Shown here one piece after another: positions 54,284 through 62,638 of a DNA stretch of 64,000 nt. Below the pieces are notes generated by a model that did not search any database, had not been told where the DNA came from, and saw only the letters and a list, made by a program, of their open reading frames with translations. Origin of the DNA: UBA2882 sp051877575 (GTDB lineage Bacteria; Bacillota; Clostridia; Lachnospirales; Lachnospiraceae); contig JBJEJA010000046.1 of the NCBI GenBank assembly GCA_051877575.1, forward strand, positions 1-64,000. Reading direction: 5' to 3'. The stretch's first letter is position 1. Every line of letters begins with the position of its first letter. Made by a program: the position numbers and the translations under genes.

Positions 54284-54340
54284 GCGAAAGCGAATGGGAA
54301 AAGTTACCGTTAAAAGGAGGCTGAATGCAGGGGGAAAATT

Positions 54341-55069
54341 ATGAATGGAATCATAGACATTCACAATCACATACTGCCCGGCGTGGATGATGGACCCGCG
54401 AATTTGGAAGAGACCGTTCAGATGCTTTCACAAGCTGTTGGGGAAGGGATTACCGCAGTCATCGCCACACCCCATTACCATCCGGGAAGAGGAACGACAG
54501 ATATATCCAAAACAGAACAGATCTTGTCAAAGGTGCAGGAAATCGCTGCGGGGGAAGGGATTCCCATCAAAATCTATCCCGGTAATGAAATTTTTTACCA
54601 TGATGCCATAATAGAAAATCTGGATTCCCAAAAAATATTGACCATGAATAAAACGGAATATACACTGACAGAGTTTTATCCGGAGCATCCTTACAACACC
54701 ATCAGGCAGGGATTGAACTGTATCGTGTCAGGCGGCTATATTCCGATTCTTGCGCATGCAGAGAGATATGTCGAAATGCTGAAGAATCCTGATTATATTG
54801 ACGATTTGATAGAAATGGGATGTTATATCCAACTCAATGCTTCGAGTATCATGGGAGATCATGGGAGGAAGATTAAGTCATTCTGTAATCGATTGTTAAA
54901 GAATGAAATGGTTCATTTTGTTGCAACAGATGCACACCATGCTTCAGGCAGCAGAACCATGCAGCTGCAAAAATGTGCAATCTATATTGAAAAGAAATAT
55001 GGCAGAGATTATGCGGAAAAGCTCTTTGTCGGGAACCCGTCTTTGCTTTTAAAAGGAGTATACATTTAA
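54341..55069 (+). CDS. PHP-type protein-tyrosine phosphatase (CpsB/YwqE family)
   Basis: This manganese-dependent phosphatase removes phosphate from the BY-kinase encoded two genes later. Metal-site motifs are DIHNHILPGVDDGP, ATPHYHPGR, AHAERY, and FVATDAHHASG. A GGGGG site lies before the ATG. At 242 residues it is normal for the family and opens the polysaccharide operon. Confidence 0.93.
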   Translation: MNGIIDIHNHILPGVDDGPANLEETVQMLSQAVGEGITAVIATPHYHPGRGTTDISKTEQILSKVQEIAAGEGIPIKIYPGNEIFYHDAIIENLDSQKILTMNKTEYTLTEFYPEHPYNTIRQGLNCIVSGGYIPILAHAERYVEMLKNPDYIDDLIEMGCYIQLNASSIMGDHGRKIKSFCNRLLKNEMVHFVATDAHHASGSRTMQLQKCAIYIEKKYGRDYAEKLFVGNPSLLLKGVYI

Positions 55070-55094
55070 GAATATGCAAGGAGAAAGTACAAAC

Positions 55095-55838
55095 ATGAGA
55101 AAAGACGATGTGATTGAAATAGATTTGAGAGAACTGTTTTTTGTTCTTCTCGGAAAACTGCATATTCTGATACTTGCCCTGGTATTGGGAGCCGTTGTCA
55201 TGTTTTTTATCAGTGAGGCGGTTCTTCCTGCCGAGTTTGAATCGACCACATCCATTTATGTGCTGAACAAACAGGACAGCAATGTGGTGACTTATTCGGA
55301 TCTGCAGACCGGTACCCAGCTGACCAAGGATTATGCCGAACTTGTAAAAAGCCGTTCGGTCATGGAGAAGGTTATCTCTCAGCTTCAGTTGAATGGGTTG
55401 TATGAAGATATGGAAAAGATAGACAGTGACGGATTGGCCAAAATGGTAACAGTCAATAATGCCACGGATACCCGTATTATCTCTATTACGGTCAGAGATA
55501 CCAATCCGGCAAGGGCACAGGATATTGCCAATGCCATCAGAGAGACAGCTGCAGTACATATTACGTCTGTTATGGACATTGAAGCTGTCAATGTGGTTGA
55601 TTATGCGGAAATGCCTATGGAGCCGGTCAGCCCCAACGTTCTTAAAAATGTGGTGATCGGTGCATTGATCAGTTTCCTGCTTGCAGCGGCTGTCATTATC
55701 ATCATATATCTGTTGGATGACACCATCAAAAGTCCGGACGATATCGAAAGATATCTTGGTATCAGCCTGTTGGGAACTATTCCGCTGGATGAGAGCCTGA
55801 GCAAGAAAAAAAGACAGAACGGAAGCGGGAGGAAATAA
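55095..55838 (+). CDS. Polysaccharide co-polymerase / chain-length regulator (Wzz/CpsC/YveK)
   Basis: The 247-residue protein has two transmembrane helices (ILILALVLGAVVMFFIS and VVIGALISFLLAAAVIIIIYLL) flanking an extracellular loop, the Wzz layout. It activates the separate tyrosine kinase and sets chain length. ATG 55095 has AAGGAG upstream; an ATG seven codons earlier would cover that site. It lies just ahead of the kinase gene. Confidence 0.92.
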   Translation: MRKDDVIEIDLRELFFVLLGKLHILILALVLGAVVMFFISEAVLPAEFESTTSIYVLNKQDSNVVTYSDLQTGTQLTKDYAELVKSRSVMEKVISQLQLNGLYEDMEKIDSDGLAKMVTVNNATDTRIISITVRDTNPARAQDIANAIRETAAVHITSVMDIEAVNVVDYAEMPMEPVSPNVLKNVVIGALISFLLAAAVIIIIYLLDDTIKSPDDIERYLGISLLGTIPLDESLSKKKRQNGSGRK

Positions 55839-55844
55839 GTAGCC

Positions 55845-56558
55845 ATGCATGTCAATATCGAGAAGATCAAAAAGATGGATTATTACGGGCAGGAGGCCTA
55901 TAAGACGCTTCGTACCAATGTGCAGTTTTTGGGAAAAGATGTGAAGGTTATCGGTTTCACAAGCTGTATGCCCAATGAAGGAAAATCGAGTGTTACTTTT
56001 AATTTGGCATCCTCTATGGCGGAGGCCGGAAAAAAAGTTCTTTTTATAGATGCGGATTTGAGAAAGAGTGTGCTGATCGGAAGATATAAGATCAGCAAAG
56101 GAGCCAAAGGATTATCTCACTATCTTTCGGGTATCGCGCCTATTGATGAAGTGCTTGCCAATACGAATGTGGAGAATCTGGATCTGATCGTATCCGGTCC
56201 GGTCCCGCCAAACCCCTCAGAACTGCTGGGCTCTGATCGCTTTAAAGATTTTGTCGCTGTGGCAAGAAAAATCTATGATTATGTATTTATCGATACACCG
56301 CCGCTTGGGAGTGTCATCGACAGTGCGGTTGTAGCCCGTTCTTGTGATGGCATTATCATGGTAATCGAAGCCAATGCCAACAGTTATAAATTTGTTCAGA
56401 AGGTACAGGAACAGATTGAGATGACAGGCTGCAAGCTGCTTGGTGCCGTACTGAATAAAGTGAATATTTCCGAAAAGAAAGGTTATTACGGCAAATACTA
56501 TGGCAAGTATTACGGCAAATACTATGGCCATTATGAGCAGGATGGAGACAGGTTGTAA
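55845..56558 (+). CDS. BY-family tyrosine kinase (CpsD/YveL) with tyrosine repeat tail
   Basis: The kinase has the modified Walker A CMPNEGKSSVTFN, Walker A' VLFIDADLRKS and Walker B FIDTPPLGSV, as in CpsD and CapB. The C terminus is a repeat of GKYY (residues about 215-231) with nine tyrosines, four of them in YY pairs; autophosphorylation of this cluster controls polymer length. It is 237 residues, without its own membrane part, so it relies on the Wzz-type partner. Confidence 0.94.
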   Translation: MHVNIEKIKKMDYYGQEAYKTLRTNVQFLGKDVKVIGFTSCMPNEGKSSVTFNLASSMAEAGKKVLFIDADLRKSVLIGRYKISKGAKGLSHYLSGIAPIDEVLANTNVENLDLIVSGPVPPNPSELLGSDRFKDFVAVARKIYDYVFIDTPPLGSVIDSAVVARSCDGIIMVIEANANSYKFVQKVQEQIEMTGCKLLGAVLNKVNISEKKGYYGKYYGKYYGKYYGHYEQDGDRL

Positions 56559-56574
56559 AGGAGCATAGGTACAA

Positions 56575-57300
56575 ATGAAGGAAAAGTATGTAGTAGTGCT
56601 GATGAGCGTAGCTATCGGTGTTTTGTTAATACTGTCGGTGGTCTTTGAAGTGTCAACAGACAGAGAAAAGCCGACCATCACAATTCCGGATACGGAAATT
56701 ACCTATGAACAGGGAAGTGATGTCACTGCATTATTGGAGGATGTAAAGGCGTGGGACAATGTAGATAAGGATCTGACAGACGCAGTCAGAATAGACAGCA
56801 TCATACCTGATAAAGAAGAAAAAACAGCTGTTGTAACCTATGCAGTCTATGACAGCAGTAACAATGTGGCAAAGCAGAGACGGACAGTAGGATATATTTC
56901 CGCAGAGGGTCAGGATGAGGCTGATGAAAGCGGAGATGTCGATGCGGATAGAGATCGGGAGGCTGATCTGCCGGAAGATGAAGATACGACAGAAGAAAAC
57001 GATGATGATGCGGATGAGACAGCGGAAGGGGAAAATACACCTGAGGTAACAGGTTCGAGTCCCGTAATCACTCTGACGGAGCATGAATTCCGTATCGAAC
57101 GGGGCGGAGATTTTACACCTATGAACAGGGTGGCAAGTGCTGTAGATGATAAAGATGATCAGGCAGCGCTTTTCCGCAGGTTCAGTGTGGAGGGAGATTA
57201 TGATGTGAATACGCCGGGCACTTATGAACTCAAATACTTTTGTCTGGATTCCGACGGTAATTCTTCCAATGTGGAAACCTTGAAATTGATTGTGGAGTAA
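56575..57300 (+). CDS. Membrane-anchored protein with two Ig-like domains
   Basis: An N-terminal membrane helix (YVVVLMSVAIGVLLILSVVF) is followed by two beta-sandwich domains resembling DUF5011/HYR-type Ig-like folds: one with PTITIPDTEITYEQGSDV and one with FRIERGGDFTPMNRV and PGTYELKYFCLDSDGNSS. A strongly acidic linker joins them (many Glu and Asp). It lies between the kinase and the sortase genes. It may hold polysaccharide or a wall protein at the surface; function is unknown. Confidence 0.7.
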   Translation: MKEKYVVVLMSVAIGVLLILSVVFEVSTDREKPTITIPDTEITYEQGSDVTALLEDVKAWDNVDKDLTDAVRIDSIIPDKEEKTAVVTYAVYDSSNNVAKQRRTVGYISAEGQDEADESGDVDADRDREADLPEDEDTTEENDDDADETAEGENTPEVTGSSPVITLTEHEFRIERGGDFTPMNRVASAVDDKDDQAALFRRFSVEGDYDVNTPGTYELKYFCLDSDGNSSNVETLKLIVE

Positions 57301-57305
57301 GAGCG

Positions 57306-58202
57306 ATGAATGAAAATGAGAAAAAAAATCAAAAGAGAAACAGGATACTGGCAGCTGTTTTTGCCGTCCTATTTGTCATATGTATTATCTGGCTGATTGT
57401 CTATAAGGTCAGACTAAGTAAAGAAGCTGACAGGATTGACGAACTGAAAGAAAGCTATGTGGAAGAAACGGATCAGGAAGTCCCTGAAGAGACGGGACTC
57501 ATGGAAGCGGCAGAAGAAGAGCAGGATCCGGAGGAGGAAGAAATCGAGGAAGGTGCACTGCCGGGATTGGATGGTTATGATGTACCGGAGAAGAAAATCG
57601 ATTTTGAGTCTCTCAGACAGGAAAATGAAGATATCTATGCATGGATTACCATACCGGGGACAGTTATTGACTATCCCGTTGTGCAGAAAGAAGATGAAGC
57701 AGATTATTATCTCAACCACAATCTGGACGGCAGCAGCGGATACCCGGGATGTATCTATACACAGTACTATAACGAGAAGGACTGGAGCGATCCAAATACG
57801 GTATTGTATGGACATAATATGAAGGATGGCAGTATGTTTGCAGCCCTGCATCGTTATAAGGATCCGGAATTTTTTGCACAAAATCCTTATGTTTATATTT
57901 ATACACAGGACCATATTCGGGTTTATGAAATTTTTGCCGCCTATGAATTCAGCGATGCCCATCTGCTGCTCACTTATGATCTGGACAGTGAAGAAAACTA
58001 TCAGAGTTACCTGGACAGCATATTTGAAAATACGGGAATTGGAAGTAACTTCAATGAAAATATGCAACTTGACGCAGAAAGCAGAATCATTTCCATGGAG
58101 ACCTGTATCGGTCAGAAGCCGACCAAACGCTATGTGGTACAGGCGGTTCTGGTGGCGGAGGGAAAACCTTTTGCAGCAGATGACGGAGCGTCAGAATACT
58201 GA
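57306..58202 (+). CDS. srtB: Class B sortase
   Basis: Sortases join surface proteins to peptidoglycan. This protein has an N-terminal transmembrane helix (ILAAVFAVLFVICIIWLIVY), an acidic stalk, and the class B core. The catalytic His is in LYGHNMKDGSMF (about residue 169), Cys267 in METCIG, and Arg in TKRYVVQ (about 275). It begins five bases after the Ig-like protein gene. The surface protein with APKTGD two genes later is the obvious candidate substrate. Confidence 0.9.
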   Translation: MNENEKKNQKRNRILAAVFAVLFVICIIWLIVYKVRLSKEADRIDELKESYVEETDQEVPEETGLMEAAEEEQDPEEEEIEEGALPGLDGYDVPEKKIDFESLRQENEDIYAWITIPGTVIDYPVVQKEDEADYYLNHNLDGSSGYPGCIYTQYYNEKDWSDPNTVLYGHNMKDGSMFAALHRYKDPEFFAQNPYVYIYTQDHIRVYEIFAAYEFSDAHLLLTYDLDSEENYQSYLDSIFENTGIGSNFNENMQLDAESRIISMETCIGQKPTKRYVVQAVLVAEGKPFAADDGASEY

Positions 58203-58240
58203 TCTTACATGACAGCAGGCTGCCGTGATGAGGTAATGAA

Positions 58241-59422
58241 ATGGAAAAAAGCCCAAATATTCAAAACGACAATACTCAATATGAAAAAATTGAAGCAACA
58301 TTGGGACATGCCGCAGATGAAGAAAGAAAAAAACGCAGGAGACGGAGAATACTCCATGTTACGGCTTCATGGATCTTTCTGATCTTTCTCATACTGCTTT
58401 TGCTGTTTGGCGTGGTCGCCGTCGTAAGAGCAATGGGAGAAAAAAGTCTGAGAGATAAGGCAGAAGGCAGGACGCCCACGATTACAGGCGATACCATTGA
58501 AAGTATTTCCCAGATTGGGCAGGGAGAGGAAACGGCCGGGATGCAGTGGGAAGAAGACTGGATCCGTTATCAGGGAGATATTTATGAATATAACGATGAT
58601 ATTCTGACTTTTCTCGTCATGGGAATTGATCAGGATAATGAGACAACGGACAATAAGGATCTGGTCAGTGGAGGACAGGCGGATGCATTGTTTCTGACCG
58701 TTGTAAATCCGGATGATAAGACGATCCGAATCATAGCCGTGAACCGCGATACTATGACAGATGTAGTCATGAAAGGGATAGGGGTCAACGGCGAAGATTT
58801 GACAGCCAAAGCGCAGATTGCCGTCCAGCATGGATTTGGAGACGGAAGAGAAGAAAGCTGTGAGCTGACCAGGCAGGCAGTATCCGCATTGTTTTATGAT
58901 CTGCCCATCCATGGCTATGCAGCTGTCAATATGGCAGCAATACCGGAGATTAACGATGCGGTCGGAGGTGTGACAGTCACGATTCCGCAGGATATGAGCG
59001 AACTAAATCCGGCGTGGACAGAAGGTACAGAAATCACGCTGAAAGGAATGGACTCATTCCGCTATCTCAGATGGCGTGATACGACCCAGTTTGAAAGTGC
59101 AAGGAAACGCTTGGAGAGACAGAAAAGATACCTGAGTGCTTTGGTACGGACTGCCATTGCCGAGACAAAAAAGGATATGACACTTCCCGTAACTCTATAT
59201 GGGAATTTGAAAAAATATATGGTAACGGATATTACCGCCGATGAGGTCACTTATCTGGCAGGAGAACTGATTGATTACCAATTTGAAGGGGACAACATCT
59301 ACACCTTGGAAGGAACAACCATAATGGGAGCGAAGTATGAGGAGTTTTATCCGGATGAAGAGGCATTACAGGATCTGATAATCCGGATCTTTTACCGCAA
59401 GGTGGATGTACAGGATCCCTGA
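58241..59422 (+). CDS. LCP-family protein (LytR-CpsA-Psr)
   Basis: LCP proteins attach polysaccharides such as teichoic acid or capsule to peptidoglycan. After a transmembrane helix (SWIFLIFLILLLLFGVVAVV) the LCP domain shows LVMGIDQDNETTDN, ADALFLTVVNPDDKTIRIIAVNRDT and the substrate-site arginines in LRWRDTTQFESARKRLERQ. It follows the sortase gene in the polysaccharide operon and would be the wall ligase for the product. Confidence 0.92.
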   Translation: MEKSPNIQNDNTQYEKIEATLGHAADEERKKRRRRRILHVTASWIFLIFLILLLLFGVVAVVRAMGEKSLRDKAEGRTPTITGDTIESISQIGQGEETAGMQWEEDWIRYQGDIYEYNDDILTFLVMGIDQDNETTDNKDLVSGGQADALFLTVVNPDDKTIRIIAVNRDTMTDVVMKGIGVNGEDLTAKAQIAVQHGFGDGREESCELTRQAVSALFYDLPIHGYAAVNMAAIPEINDAVGGVTVTIPQDMSELNPAWTEGTEITLKGMDSFRYLRWRDTTQFESARKRLERQKRYLSALVRTAIAETKKDMTLPVTLYGNLKKYMVTDITADEVTYLAGELIDYQFEGDNIYTLEGTTIMGAKYEEFYPDEEALQDLIIRIFYRKVDVQDP

Positions 59423-59427
59423 TCCGG

Positions 59428-59453
59428 TATTAACCGGGAACATCCGGTTAATA
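59428..59453 (+). other. Hairpin before the surface protein gene
   Basis: TATTAACCGG and CCGGTTAATA form a perfect 10-bp stem around GAACAT, just after the LCP stop. No T tract follows. It may stabilise the message of the abundant-looking surface protein or act as a weak terminator. Confidence 0.6.
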
Positions 59454-59494
59454 TAGATGCCACATGTACAAATAAAGGAAGGAGGAGTCGAAAA

Positions 59495-60136
59495 GTGAAA
59501 AAGAAAATTTTTGCACTTGCGTGCACATTAATCCTTGTATTCGGAATGAGTGTAACAGTTTTTGCTGCTAACAGTCCGAGTGCAGGAGATGTTTCATCAC
59601 AGTATACTCAGGAAACTCTGGACAGCTATGCAAAGGCTGCCAGCGTTACTTCTGAAGTAGGTGCAACAGTTGGTTCTACTACTCCTGCTATTGCAGCTTC
59701 TGCTGTAAGTCAGGCTAAAAGTACGGTAAGTGCCAGTGCATCTGTTGTGTCCGTTGTTGATCTGATTGTTCCAGCCGGAACAGGAGAAGCTACTTTTACT
59801 TTGACTGGTGTTTCAGTTAAGGCAGGACAGAAAGTAACTATTCTCCATTATATTGAATCAACAGGCACATGGGAGACAATCTCAGATGTAACAGTTGCTG
59901 ATGGTTCTGTAACATTTACAATGGGAAAGAATGGTTATTCACCTGTTGCCATCGTTGTTGAAGCTGAAACAGCAGCTGCAGCACCTGCAGCACCCGCTGC
60001 TTCCGCAACACCTGCCGTTACAAACACTGCTGCTACAGCACCTAAGACAGGCGACATGAGTATGATGGTTTCTGTTATGGCAGTTATCTGCCTTGCAGGC
60101 GTAGTCATCTTTGGAAAAAAAGCAAAATTAAACTAA
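59495..60136 (+). CDS. Sortase-anchored surface protein with APKTGD signal
   Basis: The 213-residue protein has a signal peptide (ending near VFA-AN, residue 25), an Ala/Ser/Thr/Val-rich body with a beta-type domain (VVDLIVPAGTGEATFTLTG), and a C-terminal sorting signal: A182-P-K-T-G-D187, a hydrophobic segment and the tail KKAKLN. Codon use (many GCT, ACT, GTT) differs from neighbours and suggests high expression. GTG start follows GGAGGAG. Class B sortase of C. difficile uses S/P-P-x-T-G, so the adjacent sortase could process this. Confidence 0.85.
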   Translation: MKKKIFALACTLILVFGMSVTVFAANSPSAGDVSSQYTQETLDSYAKAASVTSEVGATVGSTTPAIAASAVSQAKSTVSASASVVSVVDLIVPAGTGEATFTLTGVSVKAGQKVTILHYIESTGTWETISDVTVADGSVTFTMGKNGYSPVAIVVEAETAAAAPAAPAASATPAVTNTAATAPKTGDMSMMVSVMAVICLAGVVIFGKKAKLN

Positions 60137-60414
60137 TCTAGGTCGCAGAAATGCGGCATTAATCATGCATGATTAATGAAAATAGATTTCCTAAATTGGC
60201 ATGTGGCAAAACAGCTGAGTATTCGGCTGCCGGCGGTCTTTTATGGGCCGCCGGAAATAAGAGAAAAAAGTCAACAAAACAAGAAACAGGAATTATTCGG
60301 AACAGTATATGCTGTCTGAACATGTTTGTGTGGTCATAGAAATCAGCTTGAGTCGGGAGCGGAAGGCTTGCGGCAGTGGCGAAGCCATGCCAAAAAGCAG
60401 AAGGAGTGAGAAGA
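60137..60414 (+). other. Leader region between the surface protein and loaP
   Basis: This 278-base stretch has no gene. It contains a 22-bp palindrome (60157-60178), a GC-rich hairpin CCGGCGG/CCGCCGG (60230-60254) with an 11-nt loop, and a GGCAGTGGC-gaa-GCCATGCC hairpin (60372-60391) just before the loaP ribosome binding site. None is followed by a T tract. Confidence 0.65.
60157..60178. repeat. 22-bp perfect palindrome
   Basis: CATTAATCATG is followed directly by its reverse complement CATGATTAATG, with no spacer. It could be a protein-binding operator, or in RNA a hairpin closing the surface protein message. Confidence 0.9.
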
Positions 60415-61197
60415 ATGTGGTATGTGATTCAGACAATCTCGGGAGAAGAAGCAAAGATTTGCGCGTGGATTAATCTAATGGTGGAACGGGAACTTTATAC
60501 AAGATGCTTTGTCCCACTGTATGAAGACGTCTATAGGAAAGGCGGAATCGGACATGTCGACGTAAAGAGAATGTTTGCAGGGTATCTGTTTATCGAGACA
60601 GATCAGCCACAGAAAATATATGATTCACTCAAATCAATATCCGGACTCAGTGCAATGTTGGCAGACACTGCGGAGGGAAAACAAAAGAATTTCCTTCCAA
60701 TCCGTGAGGAAGAAGAGCAGTTCCTTCAGTCTGTACTAAAAGACGGGCTCATGAGTGTCAGTTATATCAAACGAAGCCCTAACGGCAAGATTGAAGAGCT
60801 GATCGGTCCGCTGGAACGATATCGGGATTATATTATTAAGGTTGATGTACCCCATCGTAGAGCTATTGTCAGACTGCCTTTTTTCAGCCGTGACAAACAG
60901 ATGAAATTCGGACTGTGGACAGATGCTGATCCAAAACTGGCATGGATTGAAGAGGAAAAGGCGAGGCGGAGACTGTCGGCGAAGCAAAAGCACGATCGTG
61001 ACACACACACTATAATATCTCTTATGCCTGATATACAGGAGGGAGATTACGTGATCAATACAACGGGTATCTATGGGGATCTGCCGCTTAGAGTTACAGA
61101 GGTTATTGACAGAAAAAGAAGCGTCATGGTAGAAATGGAACTCTTTGGCAGATTGACCGGGATTCTGATGAATGTTGATGATATTAAGAAAACATAA
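60415..61197 (+). CDS. loaP: NusG-family antiterminator (LoaP/UpxY-like)
   Basis: The protein opens MWYVIQTISGEEAKICAWI with the NusG N-terminal fold (FVPLYEDVYRK, RMFAGYLFIET) and ends in a KOW-type region (IQEGDYVINTTGIYGDLPLRVTEV). NusG paralogs of this kind load on RNA polymerase and let it read through terminators in long polysaccharide or antibiotic operons. ATG 60415 is supported by AAGGAG eight bases upstream. Length 260 is longer than housekeeping NusG. It lies just ahead of the glycosyl genes it would control, behind a structured leader. Confidence 0.88.
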   Translation: MWYVIQTISGEEAKICAWINLMVERELYTRCFVPLYEDVYRKGGIGHVDVKRMFAGYLFIETDQPQKIYDSLKSISGLSAMLADTAEGKQKNFLPIREEEEQFLQSVLKDGLMSVSYIKRSPNGKIEELIGPLERYRDYIIKVDVPHRRAIVRLPFFSRDKQMKFGLWTDADPKLAWIEEEKARRRLSAKQKHDRDTHTIISLMPDIQEGDYVINTTGIYGDLPLRVTEVIDRKRSVMVEMELFGRLTGILMNVDDIKKT

Positions 61198-61207
61198 GGA
61201 AGTATTT

Positions 61208-62638
61208 GTGTTCATCATGGGACATGACTTATCACTTAGAATTGTAAAAATATTAAATGCGCTGCTTATGGCAATTCCCTTTGGGATTGTCTGGCTTTTG
61301 TACTATTCCCAAAGGACAGCATCCCCTTTTTATGCCAAGGGCAACTGGCTGATGATAGCACTGTTTCTGATATTATATATCAGTTATGGAAGGATTTATG
61401 AAGCATTTCAGGTTTCCCTGCATACCATTTCCGAAATGGTATATAGTCAAGGGCTGGCAGCAATGATGTTAAATCTAATTTTGTATGTGGTTATGTGGCT
61501 TTTGACGAAGCATCTTCCCAATATCCTGCCATTGATTTTAAGCTATGGGGCGGAAATTATCCTGTCGGTAATCTGGTGCTATCTGGCCAACAGATGGTAT
61601 TATGCCACGTTTCCACCCAAACGAACGGCAATCATCTATGATCTGCGCCGGGGAATGAGTGATTTGATCAATGAATATGGACTGACCAAAAAGTTTGATA
61701 TTGTGGCAACAGCCAGTGTGGACGAATGCCTGGAAGGTCAGTTGAAGGTACTGGAAGGCATTGAAAATGTCTTTTTGTGCGGTATCCACAGCAAAGAAAG
61801 AAATGTCATCCTGAAACATTGTATCGCAAACGATATCAGGGTCTATCTGCTGCCGCGTATCGGTGATGTGCTTATGAGCGGAGCGGATAAGATACATATG
61901 TTTCATCTGCCGATGCTCAGAGTAAGCAGATACAATCCTAATCCGGAATACCTCATTGCAAAGAGAATATTTGATATCGTGGTATCGGCATGCGCACTGA
62001 TCCTGACATCTCCAATCTTTCTGATCACTGCGATTGCAATCAAAATATCGGATCCCGGTCCTGTGTTTTATAAACAATGCCGTCTGACCAAAGACGGCAA
62101 AGAATTTGACATCCTCAAATTCCGCAGCATGCGTGTGGATGCGGAAAAAGATGGTATCGCAAGGCTGTCAAGCGGTAAAAATGATGATCGTATCACACCC
62201 ATCGGAAGACTTATCCGAAGAGTTAGGATCGACGAATTACCACAGCTTGTCAATATCCTGCGCGGTGATATGTCTATAGTAGGGCCACGACCGGAGCGTC
62301 CCGAGATTGCTGCACAATATGAAGAGGAAATGCCGGAATTCCGTCTGCGCCTGCAGGCCAAGGCAGGCCTCACAGGTTATGCACAGGTCTATGGCAAATA
62401 CAATACAACATCCTATGATAAGCTGCAGATGGATTTGATGTATCTGGCAAAGCCCAGTTTTGTCGAGGATCTGAAGATCTGCTTTGCTACGGTAAAGATC
62501 CTGTTTATGCCTGAGAGCACGGATGGTGTTGAGGCGGGGGAGACTGTGGCTGGTGGAAAGCCGTCTTTTGCCACAATTAACGGGAAAGAGGTTGGAGATC
62601 AGTCAGAGGGACTTGCACGCCGGAAATTGAGGGCGTGA
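61208..62638 (+). CDS. Undecaprenyl-phosphate sugar phosphotransferase (priming enzyme)
   Basis: This membrane enzyme puts the first sugar phosphate on undecaprenyl phosphate. Four N-terminal transmembrane helices and a Rossmann-like middle precede the bacterial sugar transferase domain: RIFDIVVSACALILTSPIF, DPGPVFYKQCR, LKFRSMRVDAEKDG, RIDELPQLVNILRGDMSIVGPRPE-type motif and GLTGYAQVYGKYNTTSYDK. GTG 61208 is chosen with AAGGAAG five bases upstream; ATG 61217 is an alternative. A second copy of its C-terminal end lies just downstream. Confidence 0.92.
   Translation: MFIMGHDLSLRIVKILNALLMAIPFGIVWLLYYSQRTASPFYAKGNWLMIALFLILYISYGRIYEAFQVSLHTISEMVYSQGLAAMMLNLILYVVMWLLTKHLPNILPLILSYGAEIILSVIWCYLANRWYYATFPPKRTAIIYDLRRGMSDLINEYGLTKKFDIVATASVDECLEGQLKVLEGIENVFLCGIHSKERNVILKHCIANDIRVYLLPRIGDVLMSGADKIHMFHLPMLRVSRYNPNPEYLIAKRIFDIVVSACALILTSPIFLITAIAIKISDPGPVFYKQCRLTKDGKEFDILKFRSMRVDAEKDGIARLSSGKNDDRITPIGRLIRRVRIDELPQLVNILRGDMSIVGPRPERPEIAAQYEEEMPEFRLRLQAKAGLTGYAQVYGKYNTTSYDKLQMDLMYLAKPSFVEDLKICFATVKILFMPESTDGVEAGETVAGGKPSFATINGKEVGDQSEGLARRKLRA

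Larger units (their letters stand above)
54041..54340. other. Divergent AT-rich control region of the polysaccharide locus
   Basis: These 300 bases contain no gene. They hold the direct repeats listed next, a doubled AAGACACAAAA (54218 and 54228), and the promoters for both directions. A plus-strand TTGTCA (54157-54162) with ATAAAT 17 bp later is a possible but weak promoter. Confidence 0.7.

Noticed and set aside
54873..55850. 325-codon minus-strand frame opposite the capsule phosphatase and co-polymerase genes
   Set aside because: It spans two well-supported genes on the other strand and matches no recognisable protein.
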